The notes beneath the pieces are model-generated. The model was not told the DNA's origin. It did no database searches and worked only from the letters and a program-made list of their open reading frames with translations. A stretch of 64,000 nt of DNA from Actinopolymorpha rutila (GTDB taxonomy: Bacteria > Actinomycetota > Actinomycetes > Propionibacteriales > Actinopolymorphaceae), in assembly GCF_013407855.1 (NCBI RefSeq), contig NZ_JACBZH010000001.1:5270001-5334000 (forward strand), read 5' to 3'. The position numbers and the translations under genes were made by a program. Positions 24,976 to 33,532 of this stretch are shown one piece after another (within the stretch, counting starts at the first letter, position 1; each line of letters begins with the position of its first letter).

Positions 24976-25926
24976 ATGACCGACGAACTGAGCCCCACCT
25001 CCCGGGCCCTGCTGGCCCTCGAGCTCATCCAGAACAGCCCGGGCATCACGGCCCAGCGGCTGGGCGAGCGGCTCGGGGTCACCGAACGCGCCGCCCGCCG
25101 CTACGTCGCGATCCTGCGGGAAGCCGACCTGCCGATCGAGTCGGCCAGCGGCCCCTACGGCGGCTACCGGGTGGGACGCGGACTTCGCCTTGCGCCGTTG
25201 ATGTTCAGTGCCGCCGAGGCGGTCGGACTGGTGATGGCCGTCCTCGAAGGGCACCGAGGGGCCGCCGACCCGGCCGACCTGGTGGGCAGCGCACTGGCCA
25301 AGATCGTGCGCGCCCTGCCGGAGCGGGTGGCCGAGCCGGTCCGCAGCGTCCGCGACGTACCCACTCCCCGCCCCACCGACGAGCCGACGGCCGGCCCCGA
25401 GCTGACCACCCGGCTGGTCGAGGCCTGCGCGGCGGCGCGACGGCTCCGCCTCACCTACCGGCTGGGCCAGGCCGGCGACCGGGTGATGGACGTCGATCCC
25501 TGGGCCGTCGTACTCCGGCACAGCCGGTGGTACCTCCTGGCCTGGTCCCACACCAGGCAGGCACGGCGGGTGCTGCGCGTGGACCGGATCGCGTCGGTGG
25601 AGTCGCTGGCCGAGTCGTTCACCCCACCGGCGGACCTGGATGCCCTGCGTACGTTGGAGGAACACCTGTCCCAGGGGTGGACGTACGAGGTCGACGTCGT
25701 GGTCGACGCGACGGTCGAGGAGACGTCGCGGTGGGTACGGCGAAGCCTCGGACGGGTCGAGGCCGACACCGACGGCCGAACCCACCTTCGGGCGACCACG
25801 GACGAGCCCGAGTGGTACGCCCGCCAGCTCGCCGCCATCCCGGCACCCTTCCACGTCCTCGCCTCCCCCGAACTCCGACGAGCCGTCACCGCCCTGGGTC
25901 GACGACTGATGCGGTCCGGCAGCTGA
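24976..25926 (+). CDS. HTH-WYL domain transcriptional regulator (YafY-like)
   Basis: A 316-residue regulator. Residues 5-60 are a winged helix (LLALELIQNSPGITAQRLGERLGVTERAARRYV). Residues about 140-220 are the WYL domain with WAVVLRHSRWYLLAWSH, which binds small molecules or nucleic acid in relatives. The last ~90 residues are a WCX-like extension ending in LRRAVTALGRRLM. ATG 24976 is chosen by domain layout; the Shine-Dalgarno is weak. It is divergent from the ankyrin gene, which may be a target. WYL regulators often sense DNA damage or metabolites; the ligand here is unknown. Confidence 0.85.
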   Translation: MTDELSPTSRALLALELIQNSPGITAQRLGERLGVTERAARRYVAILREADLPIESASGPYGGYRVGRGLRLAPLMFSAAEAVGLVMAVLEGHRGAADPADLVGSALAKIVRALPERVAEPVRSVRDVPTPRPTDEPTAGPELTTRLVEACAAARRLRLTYRLGQAGDRVMDVDPWAVVLRHSRWYLLAWSHTRQARRVLRVDRIASVESLAESFTPPADLDALRTLEEHLSQGWTYEVDVVVDATVEETSRWVRRSLGRVEADTDGRTHLRATTDEPEWYARQLAAIPAPFHVLASPELRRAVTALGRRLMRSGS

Positions 25927-25947
25927 CGCGGTCCGGCGGCTGATCCG

Positions 25948-26598
25948 TCACCGCGGCCGACGAAGGCCGGCGACGAGGAGTCCGACCAGCCGGCGCGCGT
26001 CGTAGCGGGGATCGTTGTCCGCGCCGATGCAGAGGTTTCCGACGCCACGCATGAGTTCGTACGCCTCCACACCGTCCCGGATCTCGCCGGAGGTGACCGC
26101 CGCGTCGAGCAGGTCGGTGCACACGGGCAGCAGGCGGTCGAGGAAGTAGGCACCCAGGGTGTCCATGCCGGCGCTGTCGGACCGCAGTACGGCAGCGAGC
26201 CCGTGCTTGGTGACCACGAAGTCGACGAAGAGGTCGATCCACTTCGTCAGAGCGACGTAGGGGCTCTCGCCGGTCGCCAGCAGCCGCGGACCGGCCTCGG
26301 CGCAGGCGTCGACCTGGTGCCGGAACACGGCGATGATGAGGTCCGCCCGAGTCGGGAAGTGCCGGTAGATCGTGCCCGTCCCGACGCCGGCGCGGGCGGC
26401 AATCTCGCGGACCGGCGCCTCCACGCCTGACGCGACGAAGACCGCGGCGGCCGCGTCCAGCAGGGCCTTCTCGTTGCGCCGGGCGTCCGCCCGCTTGGAC
26501 CGGGTTTGCCCGGCGCCCTGCCCGGCCCCTTGCCCGGCCACTTGCCCAGCTCTCCGGACGCCGTCTCCCTCGCTCACCGAACCGATCCCTTCCGCCAT
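25948..26598 (-). CDS. TetR-family transcriptional repressor
   Basis: A 216-residue TetR-type repressor. A disordered, Gly/Ala/Gln-repeat N-terminus (three AGQG-like units, residues 17-30) precedes the helix-turn-helix at about 38-85: LLDAAAAVFVASGVEAPVRE, then IAARAGVGTGTIYRHFPTRADL. The remaining helices form the ligand and dimer domain. The gene is divergent from an aldo/keto reductase-LLM oxidoreductase pair, and a 17-bp palindrome in between is a near-certain binding site. The inducer is probably a redox-active or carbonyl compound handled by those enzymes (inference). Confidence 0.85.
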   Translation of the reverse strand: MAEGIGSVSEGDGVRRAGQVAGQGAGQGAGQTRSKRADARRNEKALLDAAAAVFVASGVEAPVREIAARAGVGTGTIYRHFPTRADLIIAVFRHQVDACAEAGPRLLATGESPYVALTKWIDLFVDFVVTKHGLAAVLRSDSAGMDTLGAYFLDRLLPVCTDLLDAAVTSGEIRDGVEAYELMRGVGNLCIGADNDPRYDARRLVGLLVAGLRRPR

Positions 26599-26603
26599 CG
26601 ACC

Positions 26604-26632
26604 TTGCAAAACGGAACGTCGTTCCGTATCGT
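26604..26632 (+). promoter_or_regulatory. TetR-controlled promoter: palindrome inside the -35/-10 spacer
   Basis: ACGGAACG-T-CGTTCCGT (26611-26627) is a perfect palindrome with 8-bp arms around one base. It lies between a -35-like TTGCAA (26604-26609) and a -10-like TATCGT (26627-26632) with a 17-base spacer, so a bound repressor would block polymerase on the aldo/keto reductase side. A partial second copy (GCGTTCCGC) follows near 26643-26651. Confidence 0.65.
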
Positions 26633-26687
26633 AACCGGAGCAGCGTTCCGCTTGCACCCCATGATGCCAGAGCGAAGGAACATCGTC

Positions 26688-27707
26688 ATGCAGTACCGCA
26701 CCCTTGGCCGCACCGGAGTCCAGGTCAGCTCCCTCGCGCTCGGCGCGATGAACTTCGGCAGGGCCGGACGTACGACCCAGAACGAGGCCACCGCCCTCGT
26801 CGACGCCGCGCTCGAGGGCGGCATCAACCTCATCGACACCGCCGACCGGTACGGCGACGGCGAGTCGGAGGAGATGGTCGGCAAGGCCATCGCCGGCCGC
26901 CGCGACGACATCGTGCTGGCCACGAAGGCAGGCCTGCCGATCGGCGAGGAGCGCAACCACAGAGGGAGTTCGCGCCGCTGGCTGGTCACCGAACTGGACA
27001 ACAGCCTGCGTCGGCTCGGAGTCGACCACGTCGACCTCTACCAGATCCACCGGTGGGATCCGGCCACCAGCGACGAGGAAACCCTGTCTGCGTTGACGGA
27101 TCTGCAACGTGCGGGAAAGATCCGCTACTTCGGCTCCTCGACGTTCCCCGCCTACCGCATCGTGCAGGCGCGGTGGGCAGCCCGCGACAACCACCTGAGC
27201 CGGTACGTCACCGAACAGCCCAGCTACTCGATTCTGCAACGAGGGATCGAGACCCACGTGCTGCCGGTGACCGAGCAGTACGGCCTCGGCGTACTGGCGT
27301 GGAGCCCGTTGGCCTCGGGCTGGCTGTCCGGCGCGGTCCGCGCGGGCCGGGAGATCACCACCAACCGTTCGGCGTTCCTACCGGAGCGCTTCGACATGGC
27401 GATCCCCGCCAACCGCGCCAGGCTGGATGCCGTCGAGCGGTTGGCCAAGGTCGCCGACGATGCCGGCCTGACCATGATCCAACTGGCGTTGGGGTTCGTG
27501 ACCGCGCACCCAGCGGTGACCAGCGCGCTCGTCGGCCCCCGAACGCTGGACCACCTGCGCTCACAGCTCGCCGCCGCCGACACCGTGCTCGCCGTCGACG
27601 TCCTCGACGCGATCGACGAGATCGTCGTGCCCGGGGTCGACCTGGCACCGCAGGAGAAGCACGACACCCCGCCGGCGCTGCTCGACCCGTCCCTGCGCCG
27701 CCGCTGA
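26688..27707 (+). CDS. Aldo/keto reductase
   Basis: A 339-residue NADPH-dependent aldo/keto reductase with a TIM-barrel. The catalytic tetrad is complete: Asp and Tyr in IDTADRYGDGESE, Lys in LATKAG, His in YQIHRWDP. Cofactor motifs LGVLAWSPLASGWLSG and VTSALVGPRT fit the family. Start ATG 26688 agrees with the MQYRTLGRTGVQVS opening typical of these enzymes, with GAAGGA upstream. First gene of a two-gene operon with an LLM oxidoreductase 15 bases downstream, under the TetR repressor. It probably reduces aldehydes or ketones in a detoxification or catabolic step. Confidence 0.85.
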   Translation: MQYRTLGRTGVQVSSLALGAMNFGRAGRTTQNEATALVDAALEGGINLIDTADRYGDGESEEMVGKAIAGRRDDIVLATKAGLPIGEERNHRGSSRRWLVTELDNSLRRLGVDHVDLYQIHRWDPATSDEETLSALTDLQRAGKIRYFGSSTFPAYRIVQARWAARDNHLSRYVTEQPSYSILQRGIETHVLPVTEQYGLGVLAWSPLASGWLSGAVRAGREITTNRSAFLPERFDMAIPANRARLDAVERLAKVADDAGLTMIQLALGFVTAHPAVTSALVGPRTLDHLRSQLAAADTVLAVDVLDAIDEIVVPGVDLAPQEKHDTPPALLDPSLRRR

Positions 27708-27722
27708 AAGGACCGCCAACCG

Positions 27723-28622
27723 ATGCCCCACACCCAGCGCACATCCCGACCCAGCTTCGGGATCATGACCGCTCCGTCCCAGGTCGACTACCCCGACATC
27801 CTGCGAGTCTGGCGCGAGGCGGACGCGATCCCGGAGATCGAGCACGCCTGGCTGTTCGACCACCTGATGCCGATCTTCGGCGACCCGAACGGCCCGACGT
27901 ACGAGGGCTGGACGCTGCTCTCGGCGCTCGCCGCCCACACCGCCCGGATGCGACTCGGCGTACTGGTGACCAGCAACCGCTTCCGGCCGCCGGCGATGCT
28001 GGCCAGGATCGCGGCCACCGTCGACGTCGTCTCCGGCGGACGGCTCGACTTCGGCATCGGTGCCGGCTCACGGCCCAGCCACCCGCTGGCCCGTCGCGAG
28101 TACGAAGCACACGGGCTGCCCTTCCACGACGCCGAACACGCCGTGGGCAGTCTCGCCGAGGCATGCACGGTGATCCGTCGGCTGTGGACGTCGGACGAGC
28201 CGTTCGACTTCGACGGCACGTACGTGCGACTCACCGGAGCATACGGAAACCCCAAGCCCGTCCAGCGTCCCCATCCGCCGATCATGATCGGCGGCCGTTC
28301 GTCGGCGACGCTTCGCGTGGTCGCCGAGCACGCCGACCTGTGGAACATCCCGGGCGGCGGTCCCGTCGACGACCTCGTCCGCCGGAGCACGCTGCTGGAC
28401 AAGTACTGCGCCGAGATCGGCCGGGACCCGGCCTCCATCGTCCGCTCGATCCACCTGCCGGTCTCCTACGACCAGCCGGGCCACACCCGTGACGCGATCG
28501 GCGAAGCGGTCGGCGCCGGCTTCGGGCACGTCATCCTGGGCCTCCCGGCGCCCTACCCCACCGACGTCGCCCGGTGGGTCGCCGACGAGTTCATCGGCAC
28601 GACACCTACATACCGCGGGTGA
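27723..28622 (+). CDS. LLM-class (F420/flavin-dependent) oxidoreductase
   Basis: A 299-residue luciferase-like monooxygenase-fold protein. Typical segments: SFGIMTAPSQVDYPD at the N-terminus, AWLFDHLMPIFGD, RLGVLVTSNRFRPPAMLARIAATVD, and GRLDFGIGAGSRPSH, followed by PHPPIMIGGRS. In actinobacteria this branch usually uses F420 or FMN. AAAGGA precedes ATG 27723. Second gene of the TetR-controlled pair with the aldo/keto reductase. Its 3' end overlaps the end of the convergent beta-helix gene by 17 bases. Confidence 0.85.
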   Translation: MPHTQRTSRPSFGIMTAPSQVDYPDILRVWREADAIPEIEHAWLFDHLMPIFGDPNGPTYEGWTLLSALAAHTARMRLGVLVTSNRFRPPAMLARIAATVDVVSGGRLDFGIGAGSRPSHPLARREYEAHGLPFHDAEHAVGSLAEACTVIRRLWTSDEPFDFDGTYVRLTGAYGNPKPVQRPHPPIMIGGRSSATLRVVAEHADLWNIPGGGPVDDLVRRSTLLDKYCAEIGRDPASIVRSIHLPVSYDQPGHTRDAIGEAVGAGFGHVILGLPAPYPTDVARWVADEFIGTTPTYRG

Positions 28623-29739
28623 TCTGAACGTGGTCACCATCGGTTCGCCGACCCGTGCCGACGTCGGTGACAATGTTCCCGGTGGAACTGACCAGGAGTG
28701 AGTCACCGCTCCCGCGGGCGTAATAGAACCCTGTGCCGTTGGGAGATCCGCCGCCGCGGACGGCATTTCCGGTCACGCTCAGCACACCTGTGCCGTAGTT
28801 GACTTTGGAGATGCCGATGTAGCGGTACGTCGACGCCGGGTTGGACTCTCCGTTGATGTTGAAGACCTTGTTGTCGGCGATCGTCGAGGCAACTCCACCC
28901 TGGACCGTCGCCTGGATTCCGTACCACGTGCCGGTCCGGGTGGACCGGCCGAAGTCCTCGATGTAGTTGTCCGAGATCGAGGTTCCCCACAGGCGATTGG
29001 CGTAGATCGCGCTCTCGGGAACGCCGTAGATGTGGTTGTTGCGGACCACCCAGCCGGCAGCGTTGTCCAGGTGAATCCCGTCCAGACCGGAGTTGGCGAT
29101 CCAGTTGCCGCTGAGGTTCCAGTCCGTGAGGGAGTTTCCCGGGTCGTCGACATAGACGCCGTGTCCGCCCGAGTCGGTGATGAAGTTGCCTGTGATCTGC
29201 CCGTTGACCGAGGTGTTGGTCAGGCGGGTGCCGTCGGCGCTCTCGTTTGTGAACCAGATGCCGTGGCCGCCCATCGACGTGATCTGCACGTCGGAAACGA
29301 CCGTCTGCCACGACCGGAGGATGATCCCCGACGTCGGCGCGGAATTGTGCGCACGGTTTCCGTCCAGGGTCAACTGCCGCACGGACACAGGGGTTCCGGT
29401 CTTGGGATCGTTGTCGAGGAAGCTGTCCGACGCGAGGATCGCCCTGATGTTGGCCCCGTCCTGCTGCCGGAGAACGGTTCCGGTCCTGCTCTCGCCGCGG
29501 TAGGAACGATCGCCGAGGAGCTTGATCGTCTGATTGATCCGGCACTGACCGGTGATGATGATCTGGTCCCCGGCCCTGCTCCCGGCTATGGCCGCGTTGA
29601 TGTTCGCAGCATCGGACGTGGAGTTGGCACAGCCCGCCTCGATCTTGGCCGCGCCGGCGGTCTGCGGATGAGTAGCGCTGAGCGTCCACCCGAGGGCGAC
29701 GGCGAACGCGAACAGGAGAACACGCTTGACCCACGGCAT
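28606..29739 (-). CDS. Secreted right-handed parallel beta-helix protein
   Basis: A 377-residue exported protein. Signal peptide at 1-30 (VKRVLLFAFAVALGWTLSA, cleavage near AGAA). The mature part starts with CANSTSDAANINAAIA and a Cys-containing GDQIIITGQCRINQTI, as in pectate-lyase-3/polysaccharide lyase-like helices. Many NxI/xNxI ladder turns follow: ITGNFITDSGGHGVYVDD, SGNWIANSGLDGIHLDN, NNHIYGVPESAIYAN. No catalytic set is clear; such folds bind or cut polysaccharides. ATG 29739 follows AAGGGA. Composition is richer in Asn/Thr/Ile than its neighbours. Confidence 0.75.
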   Translation of the reverse strand: MPWVKRVLLFAFAVALGWTLSATHPQTAGAAKIEAGCANSTSDAANINAAIAGSRAGDQIIITGQCRINQTIKLLGDRSYRGESRTGTVLRQQDGANIRAILASDSFLDNDPKTGTPVSVRQLTLDGNRAHNSAPTSGIILRSWQTVVSDVQITSMGGHGIWFTNESADGTRLTNTSVNGQITGNFITDSGGHGVYVDDPGNSLTDWNLSGNWIANSGLDGIHLDNAAGWVVRNNHIYGVPESAIYANRLWGTSISDNYIEDFGRSTRTGTWYGIQATVQGGVASTIADNKVFNINGESNPASTYRYIGISKVNYGTGVLSVTGNAVRGGGSPNGTGFYYARGSGDSLLVSSTGNIVTDVGTGRRTDGDHVQITRGM

Positions 29740-29842
29740 GGCAGCCGTCCCTTCGTCCGGTGACGCGCACTGCCCGATCATTGCGACAGTAGTGGCACTG
29801 ATCGCCACGGAAGCGTTCGCGCGTGCTCTACGCCCCTTTTGG

Positions 29843-30820
29843 TCAGCGGTCGTGCGGTGAACGGCGGGCGAGGCTTTGCAGGTGCGCGTTGTACTCCGCC
29901 AACTTGGCGTCGTCGTCGCGATCGGCTGCCCGGTCGGTCCGTCTGGCCAGGCGTTGGTCGCTGCGCCACCAGTCGAGGAACACCACCACCAGGACGAGCG
30001 CGGTGGGCACCTCGGTGAACGCCCACGCGATGCCGCCACCGGTGGACTGGTCCTGCAGCGGCGAGACTCCCCAGGCAGAAGGCGGATGCGCGAAGTAGCC
30101 GGCGATCAGGGTCGACGACATCATCACCGCGATCCCGAAGACGGCGTGGAACGGAACACCCACGAACAACTCCGCCAGCCGGATCGGATGACTCACCCGG
30201 TGCGGACCGGGATCGACGCCGAGGATCGGCCAGAAGAAGAGCAGGCCGACGGCGAGAAAGTGAACCAGCATGAGGGTGTGACCGGCCCAGTTCGACATCG
30301 CCGCGTCGAAGATGGGCGTGTAGTACAAGCCGTACAGGCTGGCGAGGAACAACGGCAGGCTGAAGAACGGCGAGGCGAGCACCCGGGCGACCCTGCTGTG
30401 CAGTACGACGAGCAGCACCTCGCGCGGGCCGCGCCGCCCACGCGGCGCGGGAGGCAGCGCACGCAGGGCAAGCGTCACCGGTGCTCCGAGGAGCAGGAGC
30501 ACCGGTGACAGCATGCTCAGCACCATGTGCTGAACCATGTGCACGCTGAACAACCGCATGCCGTACCCGCCGACACCGGTTCCGGTGACGGCGACGACAG
30601 TGAGCAGGCCCGCGACGAACACGATCCAGCGGCCGACGGGCCAGCGGACCCCTCGCCGCCTGAGCATGACCATGCCGGCGGTGTACGCCAGCAGGGCAAG
30701 GGCAGTGCCGACCGGAAAGACCGGCACCGGTTGCGGATGCCAGGCGAGCAACCGGGCCAGTGTGGGCGCCACCATGGGCATCCACATCGGCCCGCTCATG
30801 CCGCCGCTCATCCCGTCCAT
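29843..30820 (-). CDS. CtaG/Caa3-type cytochrome c oxidase assembly protein
   Basis: A 325-residue membrane protein with seven or so helices of the CtaG_2 family, which help place copper in cytochrome c oxidase. The N-terminus is a Met-rich cluster (MDGMSGGMSGPMWMPM), a plausible copper-binding segment. Helix motifs LFSVHMVQHMVLSMLSPVLL and AGHTLMLVHFLAVG carry conserved His/Met. The C-terminal tail is charged. It begins 12 bases after the ClC gene in the same direction and likely shares its transcript, under MarR control; that partner is unusual for a cytochrome oxidase factor. Confidence 0.8.
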   Translation of the reverse strand: MDGMSGGMSGPMWMPMVAPTLARLLAWHPQPVPVFPVGTALALLAYTAGMVMLRRRGVRWPVGRWIVFVAGLLTVVAVTGTGVGGYGMRLFSVHMVQHMVLSMLSPVLLLLGAPVTLALRALPPAPRGRRGPREVLLVVLHSRVARVLASPFFSLPLFLASLYGLYYTPIFDAAMSNWAGHTLMLVHFLAVGLLFFWPILGVDPGPHRVSHPIRLAELFVGVPFHAVFGIAVMMSSTLIAGYFAHPPSAWGVSPLQDQSTGGGIAWAFTEVPTALVLVVVFLDWWRSDQRLARRTDRAADRDDDAKLAEYNAHLQSLARRSPHDR

Positions 30821-30832
30821 GCCGCGAACCGA

Positions 30833-32890
30833 TCAGACGTGCGCCGGCCGCGGAGTGAGGTCGCCCAGGTCGTCGGCGTGCTCGGCGGGCACCAGCACGC
30901 TGAGCCTGTCCCCGCTCTCCAGCACCGTGTCAGCGGTGACCGGCACCGCCGCCTCGTCGCGGCGGATCGCCATCACCCGGGTGGCGGGCGGCCAGTTCAC
31001 CTCACTGATCCGCAGCCCGGCAAGGTCGACGTCGGCGCCCGCGTTGCCGTCCAGGCTGAGCCCGACGACCCGGAACCCGCCGAGCTTGCGCGGCTCGGAG
31101 CGCGCGTCCTCGGCCACGTCGGCGAGCCGGCGCCGATAGCGGGTGAGCACCTGCTTGTGGTTCAGCCAGCCGACGAGTTCGCTGCCGTCGTCGGCGAGCA
31201 CCGGCAGCCCGTCGTCCTCGGCGTTGTCGAGGAGGCTCAGCGCACTGGCCAGAGTCTGGCCGCCGGACAGCGCGGGTACGGCGGTGGCCAGGGCGGCGGC
31301 CGTCGCGTCGAGTTCGTTGTCCCGGGCCGCGGCCTCGGCCTGGCGTACGGAAATCGTTCCGCGGTATGCACCCTGGCCGTCGACGACGGGCACCGCCGGG
31401 TCGCTGCCCTCGGCCAGCCGGGACAGTACGTCGTCCAGCGGGGCGTCGAAGGCGAGCGGTGCCGGCACCGGTTGCATCGCCTCCCCCACGGTGAGCGTTT
31501 CCAGCAGGCTGGCCGAACGGCCCCGCATGATGTCGATCCCCCGGCGCCGGAGCTTGAGCGTGTAGATGGTGTCCCGGGACAGCCGCTTGGACAGGGCGGT
31601 CGCCACCGCGACCGCGGCCATCAGCGGGAGGATGATCGAGTAGTCACCGGTGAGCTCGAAGATGATGAGTACGGCGGTGATGGGTGCCTGCGAGGTCGCG
31701 GCGAAGACCGCGCCCATGCCGACCAGCCCGTACGCCCCGGCCGACCCCACCAGCCCCGGCAGCGCGGCGTGCGCGGCAAGGCCGAACGCGCTGCCTGCCA
31801 TCGCACCGAGGAACAGCGACGGCGCGAAGACTCCGCCGGAGCCCCCGATCGAGATGGTGAGACTGGTGGCGATGATCTTGCCCACCAGCAGTACGAGCAG
31901 GAACCACACCACGTAGTGACCCTCGACGGCACCGGACAGCACCGGGTAGCCCACGCCGTACATCTGCGGCAGGACGAGCAGCACCCCACCCAGCAGCAGG
32001 CCACCGACGGCCGGGCGCAGCCACTCCGGTCCACGCCAGATCCGGTCGGCCAGATCCTCGAAACCGTAGAGAATCCTGACGAAGCCCAGTCCGACGACCG
32101 CCGCGAGCACCCCGAGCAGGACGTACGTCACGAACTCCGCGGGCGAGGTGAGGTGGAACGCCGGCAGGTGGAGGAACGGCGCGTCGCCGAACACCGCGCG
32201 CCCGATCACCGCGGCGGTCACGGACGTGAGAACCACCGCACCGAACGACTCCGCACCGAAGTCGTTCAGGATGAGTTCCATCGCGAAGAACACCCCGGCG
32301 ATCGGAGCGTTGAAGGTTGCCGAGATACCACCGGCCGCGCCGCAGGCCACCAACAGGCGCAGGCGTTTCTCCGGCAGGCGGACGACCTGGCCGAGGCTGG
32401 ACCCGAGCGCCGACCCGATCTGCACGATCGGCCCCTCCCGGCCGACCGAGCCACCGGAACCGATGCACAGCGCGGACGCCAGCGCCTTCACCACCGCGAC
32501 CTGCGGGGCGATCCGGCCGCCGCGTTCGGCGACCGCGAGCATCACCTCGGGCACTCCGTGACCGCGGGCCTCGCGGGCGAACCGGTGCACGACCGGCCCG
32601 TAGATCAGGCCGCCGACGACCGGGGCGAGAACCACGAAGAACATGCCGAGCCTTGGTACGAAGTGGTTGGCCGCGTGCCCGGCGCCGGAGTAGTCGGCGT
32701 GGCCGCTGAAGAGTTCGGTGAACCACAGGATCAGGTAGCGAAAGGCGACGGCGCCCAGCCCGGCGCCGAGACCGACCACCAGCGCCAGCGGCACCAGCCC
32801 GGCGGGCGTTCCCCGCAACCAGTCGAAGCCACGGCGCAACCGGCTGGACGGACGCCGGACCACGACAGCTGACATCGGTTCCACACTCAC
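30833..32890 (-). CDS. ClC-family chloride channel/transporter with CBS and RCK-C domains
   Basis: A 685-residue membrane protein. The ClC core (residues ~30-440) shows the anion-filter motifs GSGGSVGREGPIVQIGS (with the gating Glu), GSGGVFAPSLFLGA, and AATFNAPIAGV-like ISATFNAPIAGV. The soluble part holds a CBS pair (from about residue 455) and a final RCK-C/TrkA-C-like domain (LSLDGNAGADVDLAGLRISE onwards), a combination less common than CBS alone. Gating Glu retained argues for a Cl-/H+ antiporter (known of the family). GTG 32890 overlaps the MarR stop by GTGA; ATG 32875 is an alternative. Middle gene of the MarR-ClC-CtaG operon. Confidence 0.85.
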   Translation of the reverse strand: MSVEPMSAVVVRRPSSRLRRGFDWLRGTPAGLVPLALVVGLGAGLGAVAFRYLILWFTELFSGHADYSGAGHAANHFVPRLGMFFVVLAPVVGGLIYGPVVHRFAREARGHGVPEVMLAVAERGGRIAPQVAVVKALASALCIGSGGSVGREGPIVQIGSALGSSLGQVVRLPEKRLRLLVACGAAGGISATFNAPIAGVFFAMELILNDFGAESFGAVVLTSVTAAVIGRAVFGDAPFLHLPAFHLTSPAEFVTYVLLGVLAAVVGLGFVRILYGFEDLADRIWRGPEWLRPAVGGLLLGGVLLVLPQMYGVGYPVLSGAVEGHYVVWFLLVLLVGKIIATSLTISIGGSGGVFAPSLFLGAMAGSAFGLAAHAALPGLVGSAGAYGLVGMGAVFAATSQAPITAVLIIFELTGDYSIILPLMAAVAVATALSKRLSRDTIYTLKLRRRGIDIMRGRSASLLETLTVGEAMQPVPAPLAFDAPLDDVLSRLAEGSDPAVPVVDGQGAYRGTISVRQAEAAARDNELDATAAALATAVPALSGGQTLASALSLLDNAEDDGLPVLADDGSELVGWLNHKQVLTRYRRRLADVAEDARSEPRKLGGFRVVGLSLDGNAGADVDLAGLRISEVNWPPATRVMAIRRDEAAVPVTADTVLESGDRLSVLVPAEHADDLGDLTPRPAHV

Positions 32891-33408
32891 GAGCGGTGCT
32901 CGCCCTCCACTTCCGGGTCCTGTTCGGATCGCTCGAACTGTTCGAATCCCAGCCACCACTGCTGCTCCGGCACCTCACCCGCGGCGTCGGCCAGTGCCCG
33001 GAGCCCGGCCACGGCGCCAGCCCGCTCCTGCGGTGACATCCGGGCGACGATGCGCCGGATCTCGGCGCGCCGGCGACGGGTCACCTTGGCGACGTACCGC
33101 CGGCCGGCCGGTTTCAACGTCACCTCCACGGCGCGACGATCACCGGGCAGGGGTTGCCGGTCCACCAGGTCCGCCTTCACCAGGCGGTCGATCAGCCGGG
33201 TCGCCGTCGAGGGCGTGACGCCCAGCTCCGCCGCCAGATCGACTCCCCGCTGCGGCCCCCGGCCGGCCAGCACGACCAGCGCGCGGTACTGCGGAAGCGT
33301 CACGTCACCGAGATCGGCCACCGAACGGGCGGCCACCGCGACCAGCGCACGACTGGCCGTGATCAACGCGTCGACCACGCCCTCGGGGTCCTCGCCTGAT
33401 TCATGCAC
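32887..33408 (-). CDS. MarR-family transcriptional regulator
   Basis: A 173-residue winged-helix regulator. The motif LPQYRALVVLAGRGPQRGVDLAAELGVTPSTATRLIDRLVKADLV is the helix-turn-helix with a recognition helix STATRLIDRL; the wing reads RQPLPGDRRAVEVTL. The C-terminal tail is acidic. GTG 33408 is the first start of the coding-like region; upstream codons cover a palindrome. It heads the operon with ClC and CtaG and likely represses it through the dyad at 33415-33435, 7 bases before its own start. Confidence 0.85.
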   Translation of the reverse strand: MHESGEDPEGVVDALITASRALVAVAARSVADLGDVTLPQYRALVVLAGRGPQRGVDLAAELGVTPSTATRLIDRLVKADLVDRQPLPGDRRAVEVTLKPAGRRYVAKVTRRRRAEIRRIVARMSPQERAGAVAGLRALADAAGEVPEQQWWLGFEQFERSEQDPEVEGEHRS

Positions 33409-33414
33409 TGGGTG

Positions 33415-33435
33415 ATTATTGCATCCCGCAATTAT
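33415..33435. promoter_or_regulatory. MarR operator (imperfect 21-bp palindrome)
   Basis: ATTATTGC-ATCCC-GCAATTAT (33415-33435) has 8-bp arms with one mismatch. It is AT-rich against the local GC background and sits directly before the marR-like start codon, where its GATAAT-like edge on the minus strand may be the -10. Autoregulation is the simplest reading. Confidence 0.6.
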
Positions 33436-33532
33436 CCCGGGTCGCATCGGTTCCTGCGGGGGCGGTGACACGAGGGCGAACCGACCACTGCCACTCACCC
33501 GGCGGACGGAGCCAGGGTCCCGGAGTGCGGGC

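Noticed and set aside
26372-28492. A 706-codon + frame over the TetR, aldo/keto reductase and LLM genes
   Set aside because: Arg/Pro-rich translation in the wrong frame; the genes in other frames have complete catalytic motifs.
30527-32872. A 781-codon open frame on the + strand across the ClC and CtaG genes
   Set aside because: It is antisense to two well-supported membrane protein genes; its translation is rich in His/Arg/Gln/Glu without domains, as expected from the reverse of GC-rich coding DNA.
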